Part shown: positions 11,732-22,044 of the stretch, piece by piece
How the letters are laid out: each line of letters starts with the position of its first letter
How positions within the stretch are numbered: the first letter of the stretch is position 1
From: Chaetoceros tenuissimus
Lineage: Eukaryota > Bacillariophyta > Thalassiosirophyceae > Chaetocerotales > Chaetocerotaceae
Assembly: GCA_021927905.1 (NCBI GenBank)
Contig: BLLK01000022.1
Location: 2,914,001-2,978,000, forward strand
Length of the DNA stretch: 64,000 nucleotides
Direction of reading: 5' to 3'
Translations under genes and position numbers: made by a program
Notes under the pieces: model-generated
The model's input: the letters and a program-made list of their open reading frames with translations, nothing else
Told to the model about the DNA's origin: nothing
The model's database searches: none

Positions 11732-12513
11732 AGAATGTTGAAGTGAAGATTTAGAAAAGAGAAGGGAAGTAAAGAGGAAGAAAACGAATACACGAAATTG
11801 AAATTGCTAAATGGAGTAGTACTCGTAGTAGTATGGTAGGTAGTGGTCATAGTCAACTAAGTTAAATAGTAATAGGAATACTCTGAATGCATACGTACAT
11901 ATTTCTTCACAAGGAAGTCAACATTATTTGTTTCTTTTGTGTGATGGTTTTGATTGCAATGGTGTCCGCAATAACGTGTTGCTCAATCTGATTGTTTCAT
12001 CCATCATATTTTTGATATCGAATCTAATTAAATCCAATGCCATTTCTTATATAATCGAAGTGTAAATTGAAGATTATTTTGTTTTCTGTTTCGTCGAGTT
12101 CATATTAGGTACCAAACATACCAATGCCAGATATATTTTACGTTGGATATCGAATTCTTCATATTTTATGCAGAGAGGAAAAATCGAAAGTATCTGCATA
12201 TGTTCTGCAACCAAACTCTGTCGAGGTATAAAAATATATTCAGAGTTAGGTACATTATAAAATAAAGTCTTGTTTTCCTGAAATTGAAAACATATTATAT
12301 AAGACTAATTCATAATAAGACCTATTTATTCTTTTGTCGAAAATGGGGCAATAGTATTTTTACTAAAATGGTCTGATAAATAATCGCCGAATTACTATCA
12401 ACGGATGATCTCACTTTTTGACCCTCATGAAAACGCTTCCCTTACACTCATATACTACAGTGTCTTCCACATCATAGTGTTTCCTTTCAATTTTCATCTA
12501 CTTCAAACCAAAC
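11732..12513. other. Intergenic, divergent promoter region
   Basis: AT-rich sequence between two divergently transcribed genes. No open frame, repeat family or RNA gene was recognised. Confidence 0.5.
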
Positions 12514-13779
12514 ATGACTAATTACTATGGAGAGGATTTGTATGCAGCGACAGCAGGAGTAGACGACGCTCCTTCGCTTGCCGATGAATGCTACGGAAAG
12601 CAATGGGGCGATAGAAAAAATATGAGATTGAGGACACCAACAAAAGCAAGTTATTCAATAAATACCAATGCTTTCACACCAAAAAAGAAGAAGTCGAGTA
12701 TTCTCCCAGACAGCTACGAAACAAACAATTGTCAAACATTTTTTGCGACAGATAGACCTAATGGACCTTCACGCCGATTTCATTTTATTAGTATAACTAC
12801 TATTTTTAGATTTATTGCAATATTTACTCTCGCAACCTACGCCTGGAGACAGGAGGGTACAGTTGAAAGAAAAGGAAAAGACGTTAAAGATATGGAGAAA
12901 GAAATTGAGTACTTGAAAGATGCTATACATGATACCGAATGGGAGATTTCTGACGTTCATGAACACTTTGAGGAACTTCATACACAAACTCATACTAGAA
13001 GTAAGAAACGCGTTGACATAGGCTGGGAAATTGAAGATGAGGAAGATAGACTGGAAGTAACTGATAGTATTATCGAGCATCACGAGGATCAAACGGAAGA
13101 AAGGATCGAGCTAGAGAATCATATGAAATCCTTTCATGAAAAACTCCTGGTGGAAAGGTAAGTTCAAATTATTGTTGTGTTTATTTATGGCAGAAAAAAG
13201 ATTTCACTCTCACGTTTGAATGCATCTTGAAGGTTTGGCAAAGGTCCATACAGAGTTGATGTTGAATTACTAGTAGAAGGTACAAGAAGATATTTTACCT
13301 TGGAAACTGCACCACATAGTCAAATGCCGCATACTATCTATGTCTTTATGGATATGGTCTCAAGAGGTGCATGGAATGATACAGTTTTCATCCACATGTG
13401 GAACCATATAGTTCAGGCCGCCCCAATAAAGCCAAGTGGAACTAATGAGAGAGAAAATATCAACGGAATGCTTGCTTTCCCTGAAAGTTCAGACTACTTC
13501 CAGCATGAAATGTACACCATGGGTTTCAGTGGAAGACCAGGTGGTCCCGAATTTTACATTAACTTGAAGGACAACTACGAAAGTCATGGGCCAGGAAAAC
13601 AAGATCATAGTAGAATATTGAATGATTCTGATCCTTGCTTTGCAAAGGTAGTAAAAGGAACGGAAACTATCGATTTATTACGAACAGTGTCTAACAATGT
13701 TATCAAAAATCATGAAGAAAATGGAGGGGATGCATATTCCTTTAGTGCCATCAAATCAATGAACATCGTCCACAGATAG
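12514..13779 (+). CDS. Membrane-anchored cyclophilin-like protein
   Basis: Two exons, 12514-13157 and 13233-13779, with a 75-bp intron (GTAAGT/AAG), give about 396 aa. The splice reads VER-FGKGPYRVDVELLVEG in frame. Residues ~89-110 form a hydrophobic segment after a basic stretch, which fits a type II membrane anchor. Residues ~115-205 are charged and helical (probable coiled coil). The C-terminal ~180 residues resemble the cyclophilin-type fold: METAPHSQMPHTIYVF near the start, then GFSGRPGGPEFYIN and DPCFAKVVKGTETIDLL. The last two correspond to cyclophilin FFI and FGKVVEGMDVV segments. Standard catalytic residues (the FHR motif) are not evident. It may bind peptide without isomerase activity. 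A secretory-pathway location is inferred from the anchor. Confidence 0.65.
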
Positions 13780-14092
13780 AAATAACAGAATGACATCGCT
13801 ACAAAATTTATGAATACTCGAGGGAAAGGAAAATTTCTTTTGTACAGCCCGCGGAACATTATTTCAATGCATATTTTACGAAAACATAAAATAAAATTTG
13901 TGAACTAAAACATGTATTGTCTATTTTATAAACCTAAAGATGGACTACTCAACAGTGAAAAGTTTCCGATATTTGTTGAAAATGGCAACATGAAATTATA
14001 TGTACAGAAACAGGGACGTGAAAATTGTAGAAAAGGTGAAATTGATAGAGAATCAATTTCGGTTTCAATGGAATTGGCAAAGATTCAGTTCC
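13780..14092. other. Short intergenic spacer
   Basis: It lies between convergent genes. Overlapping short frames have no coding character. Nothing is supported. Confidence 0.4.
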
Positions 14093-14809
14093 CTAGGGAA
14101 AAGAGCTACTTCTATGAGTGACCTCAGTGTTTGTCTCTTGTTCACTCTGCTTTTTTCTTTTCACCGCAACCCAGGACTTGTATGATGCATACTGTATAAA
14201 TTTAATGGTTTCCATTGAGAAACCAGACTCAATGGCAACCTCAATAGGCGATTCACCGAGTTTATCATCAATGTTCACAGCACTAGGAAATCTCTTCACA
14301 ATCATCTTGGTTGTCTGGCGCAACGCAGGTTCTAAGTGCATCTCGGGCATGAATAATGTTTGTCTGTAATTCTTTCGGTAGTACTTGCACAACAGAAATA
14401 ACACTGATCTTCCATCCTTGTCTAAAGTCCTAACAGCCTTTGGAAATTTGATCAGTAAGAGTTCAATAACAGCAGGATCAGCTCCAGAGGAAACAGCGAT
14501 GTGCAGAGGGTAATGAGCATCCTCGTCTCTCAAAGCTACAGCCCAAGGGAACTTGTGTAGAGCTGCCTCTATTACCTCCACTGGCGGATGATGCCTGCAT
14601 AGTACATGTAAGAGTCTGTATGCAGAAGTTTTAGCTGTCTCTTCGGTATCTGGGAGGCCCTCGATGCGAGCCAACACATAAGGCCACTGAAGCTTAGAAC
14701 AGAGCTTGTCAAGTGGTGCTGTATCTGGATCAACGGTGCTGGATTCAAGGTGCTTCCTGAGTTTGCCCCTGTTCGCCTTTCTCTTTCGTCTACAAAGAAG
14801 TTGCAACAT
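14093..14809 (-). CDS. Ankyrin-repeat-like protein
   Basis: A single exon of 238 aa. After a basic start (MLQLLCRRKRKANRG), residues ~65-200 hold ankyrin-type units. One unit is YPLHIAVSSGADPAVIELLL, preceded by a helical pair YRLLHVLCRHHPPVEVIEAAL and followed by GRSVLFLLCKYY and GESPIEVAIESGFSMETIKFI. The spacing and the FPxAV signature between units (FPWAV, FPKAV, FPSAV) match the variant ankyrin repeats common in diatoms. The C-terminus is basic and polar. It is probably a soluble protein-interaction module. The partner is unknown. Confidence 0.75.
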   Translation of the reverse strand: MLQLLCRRKRKANRGKLRKHLESSTVDPDTAPLDKLCSKLQWPYVLARIEGLPDTEETAKTSAYRLLHVLCRHHPPVEVIEAALHKFPWAVALRDEDAHYPLHIAVSSGADPAVIELLLIKFPKAVRTLDKDGRSVLFLLCKYYRKNYRQTLFMPEMHLEPALRQTTKMIVKRFPSAVNIDDKLGESPIEVAIESGFSMETIKFIQYASYKSWVAVKRKKQSEQETNTEVTHRSSSFP

Positions 14810-15579
14810 ACTTGTTTTATGCGTTAGTGAGCTTTGTGATGAAGTGGAAATATAATGTAATGAATGTACAGATCTAGAGATTTGAGAGAAAGGAGAGTCT
14901 GAGTTGTTTTGCGGAGTTATTTTGGAGAGATGTGCGAAGTGCAGCAGTTTTAGCTCAATGAGGCAGCATTCAGTTTCAAGGGGTCCTTGAAGTGACGGAG
15001 CTATATTCCTACCAATTCCGCATCGGAAAAACTAAAAAGTCCTTGCATTTAGACCGGTCTAAAGCTGATAATGTTGACAACAACATCAATCATATTTACT
15101 TATTAAAAGAGTTGATTTTATATGGAATCATCTCTTTATTTTTAAGCAAAAAGAAAAATCCATATAAAAAGAGGTAAGGTTCTATTGTTTTTATTTTTAA
15201 TAATTGTGTTTTGGAAAATTCAGCTTCAACCAACTTCAACCGGAATATCTTTGTGATATTTCAAAAATGTCGTTCAATAAATAATACTTACCATTATTAG
15301 CTGTTGACATTCCTACTCCATTCCTCCGTAAATGGACTTCTTTGCCTTCTCTCCCTCATCACCAGAAACTTTTTGACACCGCCATACAACATTGAAACCA
15401 TATCCGCGCTATTCTCAATGATCAATGATAATTAGAAATCTAATATTCCATATGAATATTGATACTTTGTTTATTTTCTATCTTATAATTTTCATCTATT
15501 GATTTTCTTGTCTGGGAGAAAAGACAGCTTTTAAAAGATCTATGTTCATCTGTAAGGCACTCATGAAACCATTATTTAT
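14810..15579. other. Intergenic region rich in small palindromes
   Basis: No gene is supported. Three inverted repeats cluster here: TTCCG-CAT-CGGAA near 15017-15029, a perfect 16-bp palindrome at 15048-15063, and an 11-bp stem (TTTTATATGGA, near 15116, with its complement near 15159). No flanking terminal repeats or target duplication could be identified, so a MITE is not claimed. Confidence 0.4.
15048..15063. repeat. Perfect 16-bp palindrome
   Basis: TTTAGACCGGTCTAAA is its own reverse complement. It lies in the upstream region of the ankyrin gene. It could be a dimeric transcription-factor site or a chance palindrome. Confidence 0.6.
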
Positions 15580-17040
15580 CTAGGTACTTTTAGAACTATT
15601 TGTTTTAGAGAGTTGACCAAGACCCGAATCGAAAAGTGAGAATACATCACTGAAGGCATTATTTAGCAGTTTTCCAGATATGCTACTTGTTGCCATTTCG
15701 GTGAAAATCTTTTCAAGTATAATGTTCATGCAAACTTCAATTGGCTGCCCGATTTTGAATGGGTCGATGACGTCCTTTGGTGCACAGAATTCAGATGGGT
15801 AAACTTTGATTTCTTTGAGAAATATTGGTTTACTCCAGCCAAGGGCACTGGTGCTATAGCTTGCAGAGTCAAGATTGACCAGATTATCAGATGACACCTT
15901 ACTACTAGCTAACAATGACTTCTTTTCCTGGTCGGCATTAGGTACCACAATGATCTCCTTTGTAAATATCCTTGCATCACGTATTTCTATATATCCAAAT
16001 CTGAATAAATCAGGATGTTTTGGTGCTACAAAATCCTGTCGTATTGGCGGGGGTTTTGAGAGGATATCAACTTGTTCCTTCATATTCAATACGTTCTTCT
16101 CGACAACTTTTCCTACTTGCTTCATGACTTCAATACCTTCTTTTGCAATACCAATTGATTTGTTTTGCTTCTTCTCTTTCACTATTGCATTGGGATTAGA
16201 TGAAGGGGTTTGGTCATCATCATCGTGATTCAATCCAACCATATCTTGTACTTTTTTCAACTGACTGACAAAACCATCTTTTTGATTCTTGAGCGCATTT
16301 GACAGTCCTCTGGTTCCACCCTCATTTGCAGCTCTTCCCAATGTCGACACAGCCTGTACAATCGAAGTAACAAACTCATCTGCCTTTTTGATCTCATCAC
16401 TGTTTTCCTCTTTTACATTGTTATCAACTTGGTCCTTTGTCAAAGTTTCATTCTCCACAAACGAGACGTTACCCTTTGAAATCTTGAGGTTTGACCCGTA
16501 GATACTTTTGAGAACACTTTGCGAATCAGGTATATCAAGTCTCTCATCCAATAAATGGAAATTAAACACATTTCTTTTCTTTTCAATAAATATTTGGACA
16601 TCCTTGAGTTCCACAGTGTACAAATCTTTGATGGAAGTCATTTCAATCCCAAGTAATTCTTTCCAATGCGGTGGTAAATCGAGTAGACTCCATAGATTAA
16701 AGGTAACTTTTGTATATCCCACTCTTGCAATTAGTGGTGATTCCCATCTCCATTCCTGTTGGTCTTTGGTGTGTACTATGCCATCGTGGAGAATAAGTGT
16801 CGTCCTCAATGAAGTGAAGTTGAACAATTCAAAATCTAGAGATGAGAATGTGACTGGTGACCCATTTGTGACTGCAATCGGTACTTGATACTCTATCCAT
16901 ATCTGTAAGAGACGATGTATGATTCCAAACTGGTTTAGAAATATGTATATGAGTGACAGGATTGTAGTGATGACTATTGTTTTCGATAGAATAGTTTGTA
17001 TCAGAAATATTGGGTAGGCAAGTAGTAGGAGAACTTTCAT
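15580..17040 (-). CDS. Large membrane-anchored protein, AsmA/lipid-transfer-like (unknown)
   Basis: A single exon of 486 aa. Residues 1-45 form one or two hydrophobic helices, followed by short beta-type segments (SPVTFSSLDFELFNFTSL, LWSLLDLPPHWKEL, VELKDVQIFIEKKRNVFNFH). These resemble the repeating beta-strand units of AsmA-like or bridge-type lipid-transfer proteins. The middle (residues ~215-335) is charged and disordered. A second beta segment FRFGYIEIRDARIFTKEI follows, then a conserved-looking KPIFLKEIKVYPSEFC stretch. No catalytic motif is visible. Membrane location and lipid-related function are inferences from fold resemblance only. Confidence 0.55.
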   Translation of the reverse strand: MKVLLLLAYPIFLIQTILSKTIVITTILSLIYIFLNQFGIIHRLLQIWIEYQVPIAVTNGSPVTFSSLDFELFNFTSLRTTLILHDGIVHTKDQQEWRWESPLIARVGYTKVTFNLWSLLDLPPHWKELLGIEMTSIKDLYTVELKDVQIFIEKKRNVFNFHLLDERLDIPDSQSVLKSIYGSNLKISKGNVSFVENETLTKDQVDNNVKEENSDEIKKADEFVTSIVQAVSTLGRAANEGGTRGLSNALKNQKDGFVSQLKKVQDMVGLNHDDDDQTPSSNPNAIVKEKKQNKSIGIAKEGIEVMKQVGKVVEKNVLNMKEQVDILSKPPPIRQDFVAPKHPDLFRFGYIEIRDARIFTKEIIVVPNADQEKKSLLASSKVSSDNLVNLDSASYSTSALGWSKPIFLKEIKVYPSEFCAPKDVIDPFKIGQPIEVCMNIILEKIFTEMATSSISGKLLNNAFSDVFSLFDSGLGQLSKTNSSKST

Positions 17041-17735
17041 TCTTTTTTTTTTGAACCTATGAAATATTTTTTAATGGTCTTGCAGTTGCAAATAAAGTTT
17101 CAGTTGCTGGTGTTTTACAGAAGAGGATGCTAGCTTCTGTTGGACGTTTACTTTATGATTTCTCCTATGGTATGAAAATCAAAGCGTCTAAAGTCTAAAA
17201 CACATAAAAAAGTATTCACAATGCTTGACTGTCGACTGGTCAAGGCATTGCTCACCTCTTGCTCCCCATTTTGAGGGGTCCAATATTTTCAAATTAGTAA
17301 TTTGATGCCCACTTCGCCAAAAATTAGTCTTACTAGCTCTTTACACGACTCTCGCCAAACGAAAGGATTTTCAAAACTGCACTACAAGACCGCGGCCTTG
17401 CTCGATGTGTTGTTTCCAAGATGATAAAATAGACAAGTGTGCTCTGTTGTCCATTGCATAGTATTTGTATTATTGGAAAGCATTTGACAGATAGAAACCA
17501 TAGCATTCACTTGCTGCTATAGAATCTTGTGTCTGCATTTGAAATAAGAACTTTGTCGGGTAGACTTTACTTTGCACTTGACTAGACTTGCTCAGCAATT
17601 TTCCTACTCGCTATTATATATTATAATTGCATTGCAAAAGACAAATCTGAGGTTAGCAAAACCAAAGTGTAGAAAGACTCAAGCAAGCATTGGTGCATTC
17701 TATACAATCTATATTACATAACACAACACATAAAT
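17041..17735. other. Divergent promoter region
   Basis: About 700 bp between two divergent genes, with no gene-like frame. A-rich and TATA-like sequence (CTATTATATATTATAATTG near 17611) lies about 110 bp before the next start codon. Confidence 0.4.
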
Positions 17736-20684
17736 ATGGGTAACGAATACTCTTCACCTAGACGTGATGACGATGAAACCATCATGTCGGGATATACAGA
17801 AGACACAAGAGATCAACGCTCTTCCTCACGAAAGAAAAGGGATAATTTCCAATCACCAAACTTTATTGATGCCATCTGCGGTAGAATGGTATTTGACGAT
17901 GATGACGATGATGCCTACAAACGAAAAGCAAGTAGAAGTGGTAGTAGAAGAAGTAGTAGAAGTTATGACTCAGACGATGATACTTTGGACGATAGTAGAG
18001 ATCGCAGATCCAAGAGAGGGTCTAGGGATAGTTCAAGAGGTAAGAATTCTAGTAGATCTTTAGAAGATGCTAGTGTGGAATCATTTGGTGATAATCATGC
18101 AAAAAATGGACCATCGAGGGATTCCATGGACAATGGTAGCTTTGATGGATCTGCCATGCAGGATGGAAATTCATCCCCTGCAAATGCTCCGAGCCCTCCC
18201 AATCACGCCAATAGCAAACCTCTTGCTTCAGCCTTTGCAAAAAGATGTTACTTTACTAAAGCAGGTATTGGACCTCTGACCCAGCATTATGAAGGCATTA
18301 CACTTACTGGTAACACGGTGTTGATGCTTGCTTCGGCTATGAAGTTGAAAGGGTGTCCTACCATTTGTGATGAAGATTTGAGAAGAGTAGAACAAACTTA
18401 TCCAAATCAGTTTAGTAGATTACCAGACGAATTGCTTTTGAGCAGTGGATGGAGGCGTATTTCCAAACATTGTCATTTTAGTGGGAAACCGATTCCTGAT
18501 GGAGTTGCTTTCTTCCATTCCAAAGAGAGGTTGCATCCTCAGACTGGTGGATATTACTTTTTACTAGCAAGTAGTCTTGGAATGGAAAGACCAGATGAAG
18601 TTGAGCCTTTAACCATTGATATGTTGATTCTTCTACAGACAGATTACCCAGGGACTTGTGAACAAGCTCCACCCCTATTATTAGAAGATCCAACCCAGTG
18701 GACATTGGTAACAAGATTCTGTTTCTTTTCAGGTGGACCAATCAATGCAGATGAGGATGTGTACTATGAAGCAGACTTTGATGGAAATCCAATTTATATG
18801 CTTGCATTCTTAAGTCCGAATTTGACTCCTGAAGAATTATATCGTTTGAATGACATCACTGGTGAAAACGCACTTAAATCTGTTGCAGCAGTAGAGGAAG
18901 TAGACGAAGTCTACAATCTATCAGAAAGAGATTTCGACGATTTGAAACTCTATCATCTTGGACCATGTAGAGCATTGCCTAGTTACATTCTCACACCGGA
19001 GGCATGGAAGAAAGTGTTGCCTACTTCCTTCATCCAATGCAGAGAAAAGGCTTTGGCGAGAGCTTATGAATTTGAATCTCATGCTCAAGAAGCTGTTGCT
19101 GCTGCTGGAAAACTTGTTGGAAAAGGTAATCTTACAGCTTCTCAGAAACAGAAAATTCTCGATCAAACTGAAGATGATGGGTATGTTGAATTCAACCAAG
19201 GCCAAGATGATAGATCAAATATGTCAGATGAAGATGCCTACCCTAGTCCAGCAACGTCCCCAACCAATAAACATGCAAATAGAAATGTTCCAGATGATGA
19301 GAGTCAAGGATATACATTTTCAGAGAGTATGGCGGATGGACGCAGTCGTAGTCCTAGCCGCAGTCGTAGTGCATCTCCTCTTCGAAGTAGCAGTTTGTCC
19401 CCTCGTAGAAACACTGTAGACGAATCAGAACCTTATGTGCAAGAGAATAGTGAATTTCCAGAGCAGACAGGAGACCCAGTCATTACTAGTCACTACGATG
19501 ATGATCACCCAATGGACGAACCAGGATTTCAGAGGGACATGCCAAGTTCAAACTATCAATCCTTTGGTGAAGGATCGAATGAAAATGATGATGATTACGC
19601 ATTGTCCCATTCGAGAGATAAATCGCCAATGGTTTCACCATCGAGAGATAGATCCATGAGATCGTATTCAAAGGAGAGATCCGCAGCATTATCTGCGGAG
19701 TACGATAAGAAGTCTTCTATGAGATCGTTTCCAAAGGAGAGGTCCGACACCTTGTCTCCATCCCGAAATCAAAATACTTCAAGTAGGTCCTACTCAAGAG
19801 ATAGATCGCCTACTTATTCAAAGAATTCTTCGCCAAGTGCATCTCCAGTCAGAAGTACAACTAGATCGAATTCAGTTTCGCCCAATAGATTTGTACGTGA
19901 AGAGAGGGCACCACCTATCTCACCTATGGCTAGTAGATATGCAAGAAATTTAGAAGTCAATACTCAACTTCCAAAAGATGTTGATATGGAAAGTGATCCA
20001 TCTCCACACTTAGATTTCTTGTCACCCTTATCGGAAGCTTCCGGCAAGCACGCCACCTCACCAGCACGAACTGAAAGACAAATTCCCCAATCTCCATACT
20101 CTTTCAAGTCGACGGCTTCTACTTACTCCAAGAGTTCAGCAATGAAAGGGGCGCAAGAGCTTTTGAAGAAAAATCGCGAGCAAAGATTAAGAATTATGGC
20201 CAAGAGAAGAAACACACCTAGCAAGAACTCCGAGAAGAGCTTTACGAGTACTGCCTCTGATTCCGAAAACATGGAACCAAGTCCAACAAAGCAGATAGTC
20301 AGTAAAGCAAGAGGAAGATCTGTGACTCCTGTACGTAAAGCAACCAGTCCTCCACAAAGATTATCAATTTCACCATCAAGTAGAAAGTCTCCTGTGAAAA
20401 TGGCTCTTTACAAGAATCCTTCATCACCCAGGAAGATTGCCGGTGATGTGCCTCCACCTCCACCTCTTTCTCCAACTAATAAACTTCTTCAACCAAGGAG
20501 AGAACCAAAATCTTATCAAAATGACGATGATGCAAAATCAGTTGCATCCTCAATTGTATCTGCAGCTTCGTCGGGATGGACTGATACAACAGATCCACTT
20601 GAAAGAGATTCACGGCGAGCATTGATTTTAAAGATGGCGAAAAGCCGCATGAGAAGTAAGAGAGACAATATCTCCAAGTCTTAA
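17736..20684 (+). CDS. SR-rich disordered protein with probable N-myristoylation and a three-fold Cys/Phe repeat domain
   Basis: A single exon of 982 aa. It starts MGNEYSSP, which fits the MGxxxS N-myristoylation pattern. Residues ~20-160 are Ser/Arg/Asp-rich. Residues ~168-420 form the only folded-looking region. This holds three related units beginning KRCYFTKAGIGP, KHCHFSGKPIPDG and TRFCFFSGGPINAD, with FLSPN and LLASSLG type helices between. The remaining ~560 residues are low complexity with many RS and SP sites (SRSPSRSRSASP, RDRSxxxYSKERS). This suggests heavy phosphorylation. The function is unknown. It may be a membrane-tethered scaffold rather than a splicing SR protein, since no RRM is seen. 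Confidence 0.75.
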   Translation: MGNEYSSPRRDDDETIMSGYTEDTRDQRSSSRKKRDNFQSPNFIDAICGRMVFDDDDDDAYKRKASRSGSRRSSRSYDSDDDTLDDSRDRRSKRGSRDSSRGKNSSRSLEDASVESFGDNHAKNGPSRDSMDNGSFDGSAMQDGNSSPANAPSPPNHANSKPLASAFAKRCYFTKAGIGPLTQHYEGITLTGNTVLMLASAMKLKGCPTICDEDLRRVEQTYPNQFSRLPDELLLSSGWRRISKHCHFSGKPIPDGVAFFHSKERLHPQTGGYYFLLASSLGMERPDEVEPLTIDMLILLQTDYPGTCEQAPPLLLEDPTQWTLVTRFCFFSGGPINADEDVYYEADFDGNPIYMLAFLSPNLTPEELYRLNDITGENALKSVAAVEEVDEVYNLSERDFDDLKLYHLGPCRALPSYILTPEAWKKVLPTSFIQCREKALARAYEFESHAQEAVAAAGKLVGKGNLTASQKQKILDQTEDDGYVEFNQGQDDRSNMSDEDAYPSPATSPTNKHANRNVPDDESQGYTFSESMADGRSRSPSRSRSASPLRSSSLSPRRNTVDESEPYVQENSEFPEQTGDPVITSHYDDDHPMDEPGFQRDMPSSNYQSFGEGSNENDDDYALSHSRDKSPMVSPSRDRSMRSYSKERSAALSAEYDKKSSMRSFPKERSDTLSPSRNQNTSSRSYSRDRSPTYSKNSSPSASPVRSTTRSNSVSPNRFVREERAPPISPMASRYARNLEVNTQLPKDVDMESDPSPHLDFLSPLSEASGKHATSPARTERQIPQSPYSFKSTASTYSKSSAMKGAQELLKKNREQRLRIMAKRRNTPSKNSEKSFTSTASDSENMEPSPTKQIVSKARGRSVTPVRKATSPPQRLSISPSSRKSPVKMALYKNPSSPRKIAGDVPPPPPLSPTNKLLQPRREPKSYQNDDDAKSVASSIVSAASSGWTDTTDPLERDSRRALILKMAKSRMRSKRDNISKS

Positions 20685-20845
20685 AATCGATCTGACGTAA
20701 GTCATGTCTTAATGTTTGTTTGTAAAAAGTAAAAAATCTTTCACACAAAAATACCTTCTACAAGTGTATTACTCCCTAGTGTGTATATTAAATCGTATTA
20801 TTAGAACTTAGAAACGTAACTTGGTTGTTGTCATTGTTCCAAGTC

Positions 20846-20895
20846 CAGGCAAATTATATGGTCATTTTGCCACGTCACGGACACATGTCACCACC
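20846..20895 (+). repeat. Left arm of a perfect 50-bp inverted repeat
   Basis: Positions 20846-20895 are the exact reverse complement of 26871-26920 (50 of 50). The match stops at both ends of the arm. It starts CAGGCAAATTATATGG and contains CACGTCACGG. It marks the outer edge of the composite insertion. No clean target-site duplication is visible outside the arms. Confidence 0.9.
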
Positions 20896-21115
20896 CACTC
20901 CTCTTCCTCCTCTCTCACTTCCCTCGTTTTTTTCCAAATTTCATTAGAGTGTCTGTTCTGTGTAATTGAACGCGAACGAGTTTTGAATTATCGCCAACCT
21001 TCAACAGCAATACCAAAAAGATATGTTTTTCATGGTTTATTAACCCTTTTTCACAAGTGCACAGCACCTTTGTATCTATACTAATATTTCTCCACCTTTA
21101 TTTCTCCTCATAAAG
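20896..21115. promoter_or_regulatory. Leader of the interrupted gene inside the inverted repeat
   Basis: Pyrimidine-rich sequence between the left inverted repeat and the ATG at 21116. This is presumably the promoter and 5' UTR of the interrupted gene. No specific box is certain. Confidence 0.3.
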
Positions 21116-22044
21116 ATGACTAATGTCGAAGACAGTGATGATGATCCAACAAACAAACCGTATTTAGAACCAGATCAGTTCATCTATAGATTCAACCCAA
21201 CCGAGGAAAGTAAACGCCTTCTTACATTAGACAAGTTCAATCAATTTGTGAAAGAAAAAAAAATCAAAACTCTAGATCAAATATTCCGCATTCAAAATAA
21301 CTATGACATTGTTATTAACCTTGGCTGTGAATACAATCCGGATTTTCCTAAAGATGAGGACAACCAGATCAAAGGGGCTATCGATTGCTATAAAAAAGTA
21401 TTGAAAGGTAAGTTTTGTTTGTTTAATATTACATTACTTTCTGCACTAATATTTTATTGTTATACAGAGCAAGATGAGCGTGAGCATCTAAAGAGTGTTG
21501 CTCAAAATAACTCTAAAAACCAGCAAAAGAAACCGCACCAGCAAACCAAAAAGAAATCAAAACAAACAAAAAAGACCTCTAAACGCAAGACACTCAGGGC
21601 ACCATCAAAGGCATCTCAAGATTCATTATCACCAAGAAGAAAGTCGGCTCGGCTTTCTGCAAGGGAAAAAGCTTGTGATCATCAGGAATCAATGCCTAGC
21701 GATAATCATAATACAACTGCTGAGAACCAAGCTTCAGACGCTGATTATCAAACTAAAGAAGTTGATAATCAAAACAATTTGCCTGCGACTCTGCCTGTTA
21801 CACAAATTCAAGTTGTGCAAACACAACAACCATTGCTTGCTGGCAATCAAAATGATCATGCTGATAATCAAATTGATCACGCTGATAATCAAGATCAGCA
21901 TCAACTTGTTCCACCGTATCAACTTAGTAAGTCATCATTCAAGTGTGATTTCCAATGTTTCATCTTGATTATCATATTTACCATGTTTTTCACAACACAC
22001 AGGAGCATTACTTGAATCTGACGATGAAAGTTATGGCTACATCG
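21116..22044 (+). pseudogene. Three-exon gene truncated by the Penelope-like insertion
   Basis: Exons are 21116-21407, 21468-21926 and 22003-22044. The introns have GTAAGT donors and ACAG/CACAG acceptors, and both joints keep the frame. The N-terminal ~100 residues are compact (LEPDQFIYRFNPTEESKR, then NYDIVINLGCEYNPDFP). Next comes a Lys/Gln-rich basic stretch with PRRKSARLS, then a low-complexity DNQ-rich segment (NDHADNQIDHADNQ). The third exon begins RALLESDDESYGYI and is cut at 22044/22045, where retroelement sequence starts. The rest of the gene is absent from the window. The family was not recognised. It may have belonged to a DNA element bounded by the 50-bp repeats, or be a host gene. 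Confidence 0.6.

Noticed and set aside
13912-14185. Two overlapping short frames
   Set aside because: They run into the 3' end of the ankyrin gene on the other strand and show no coding character.
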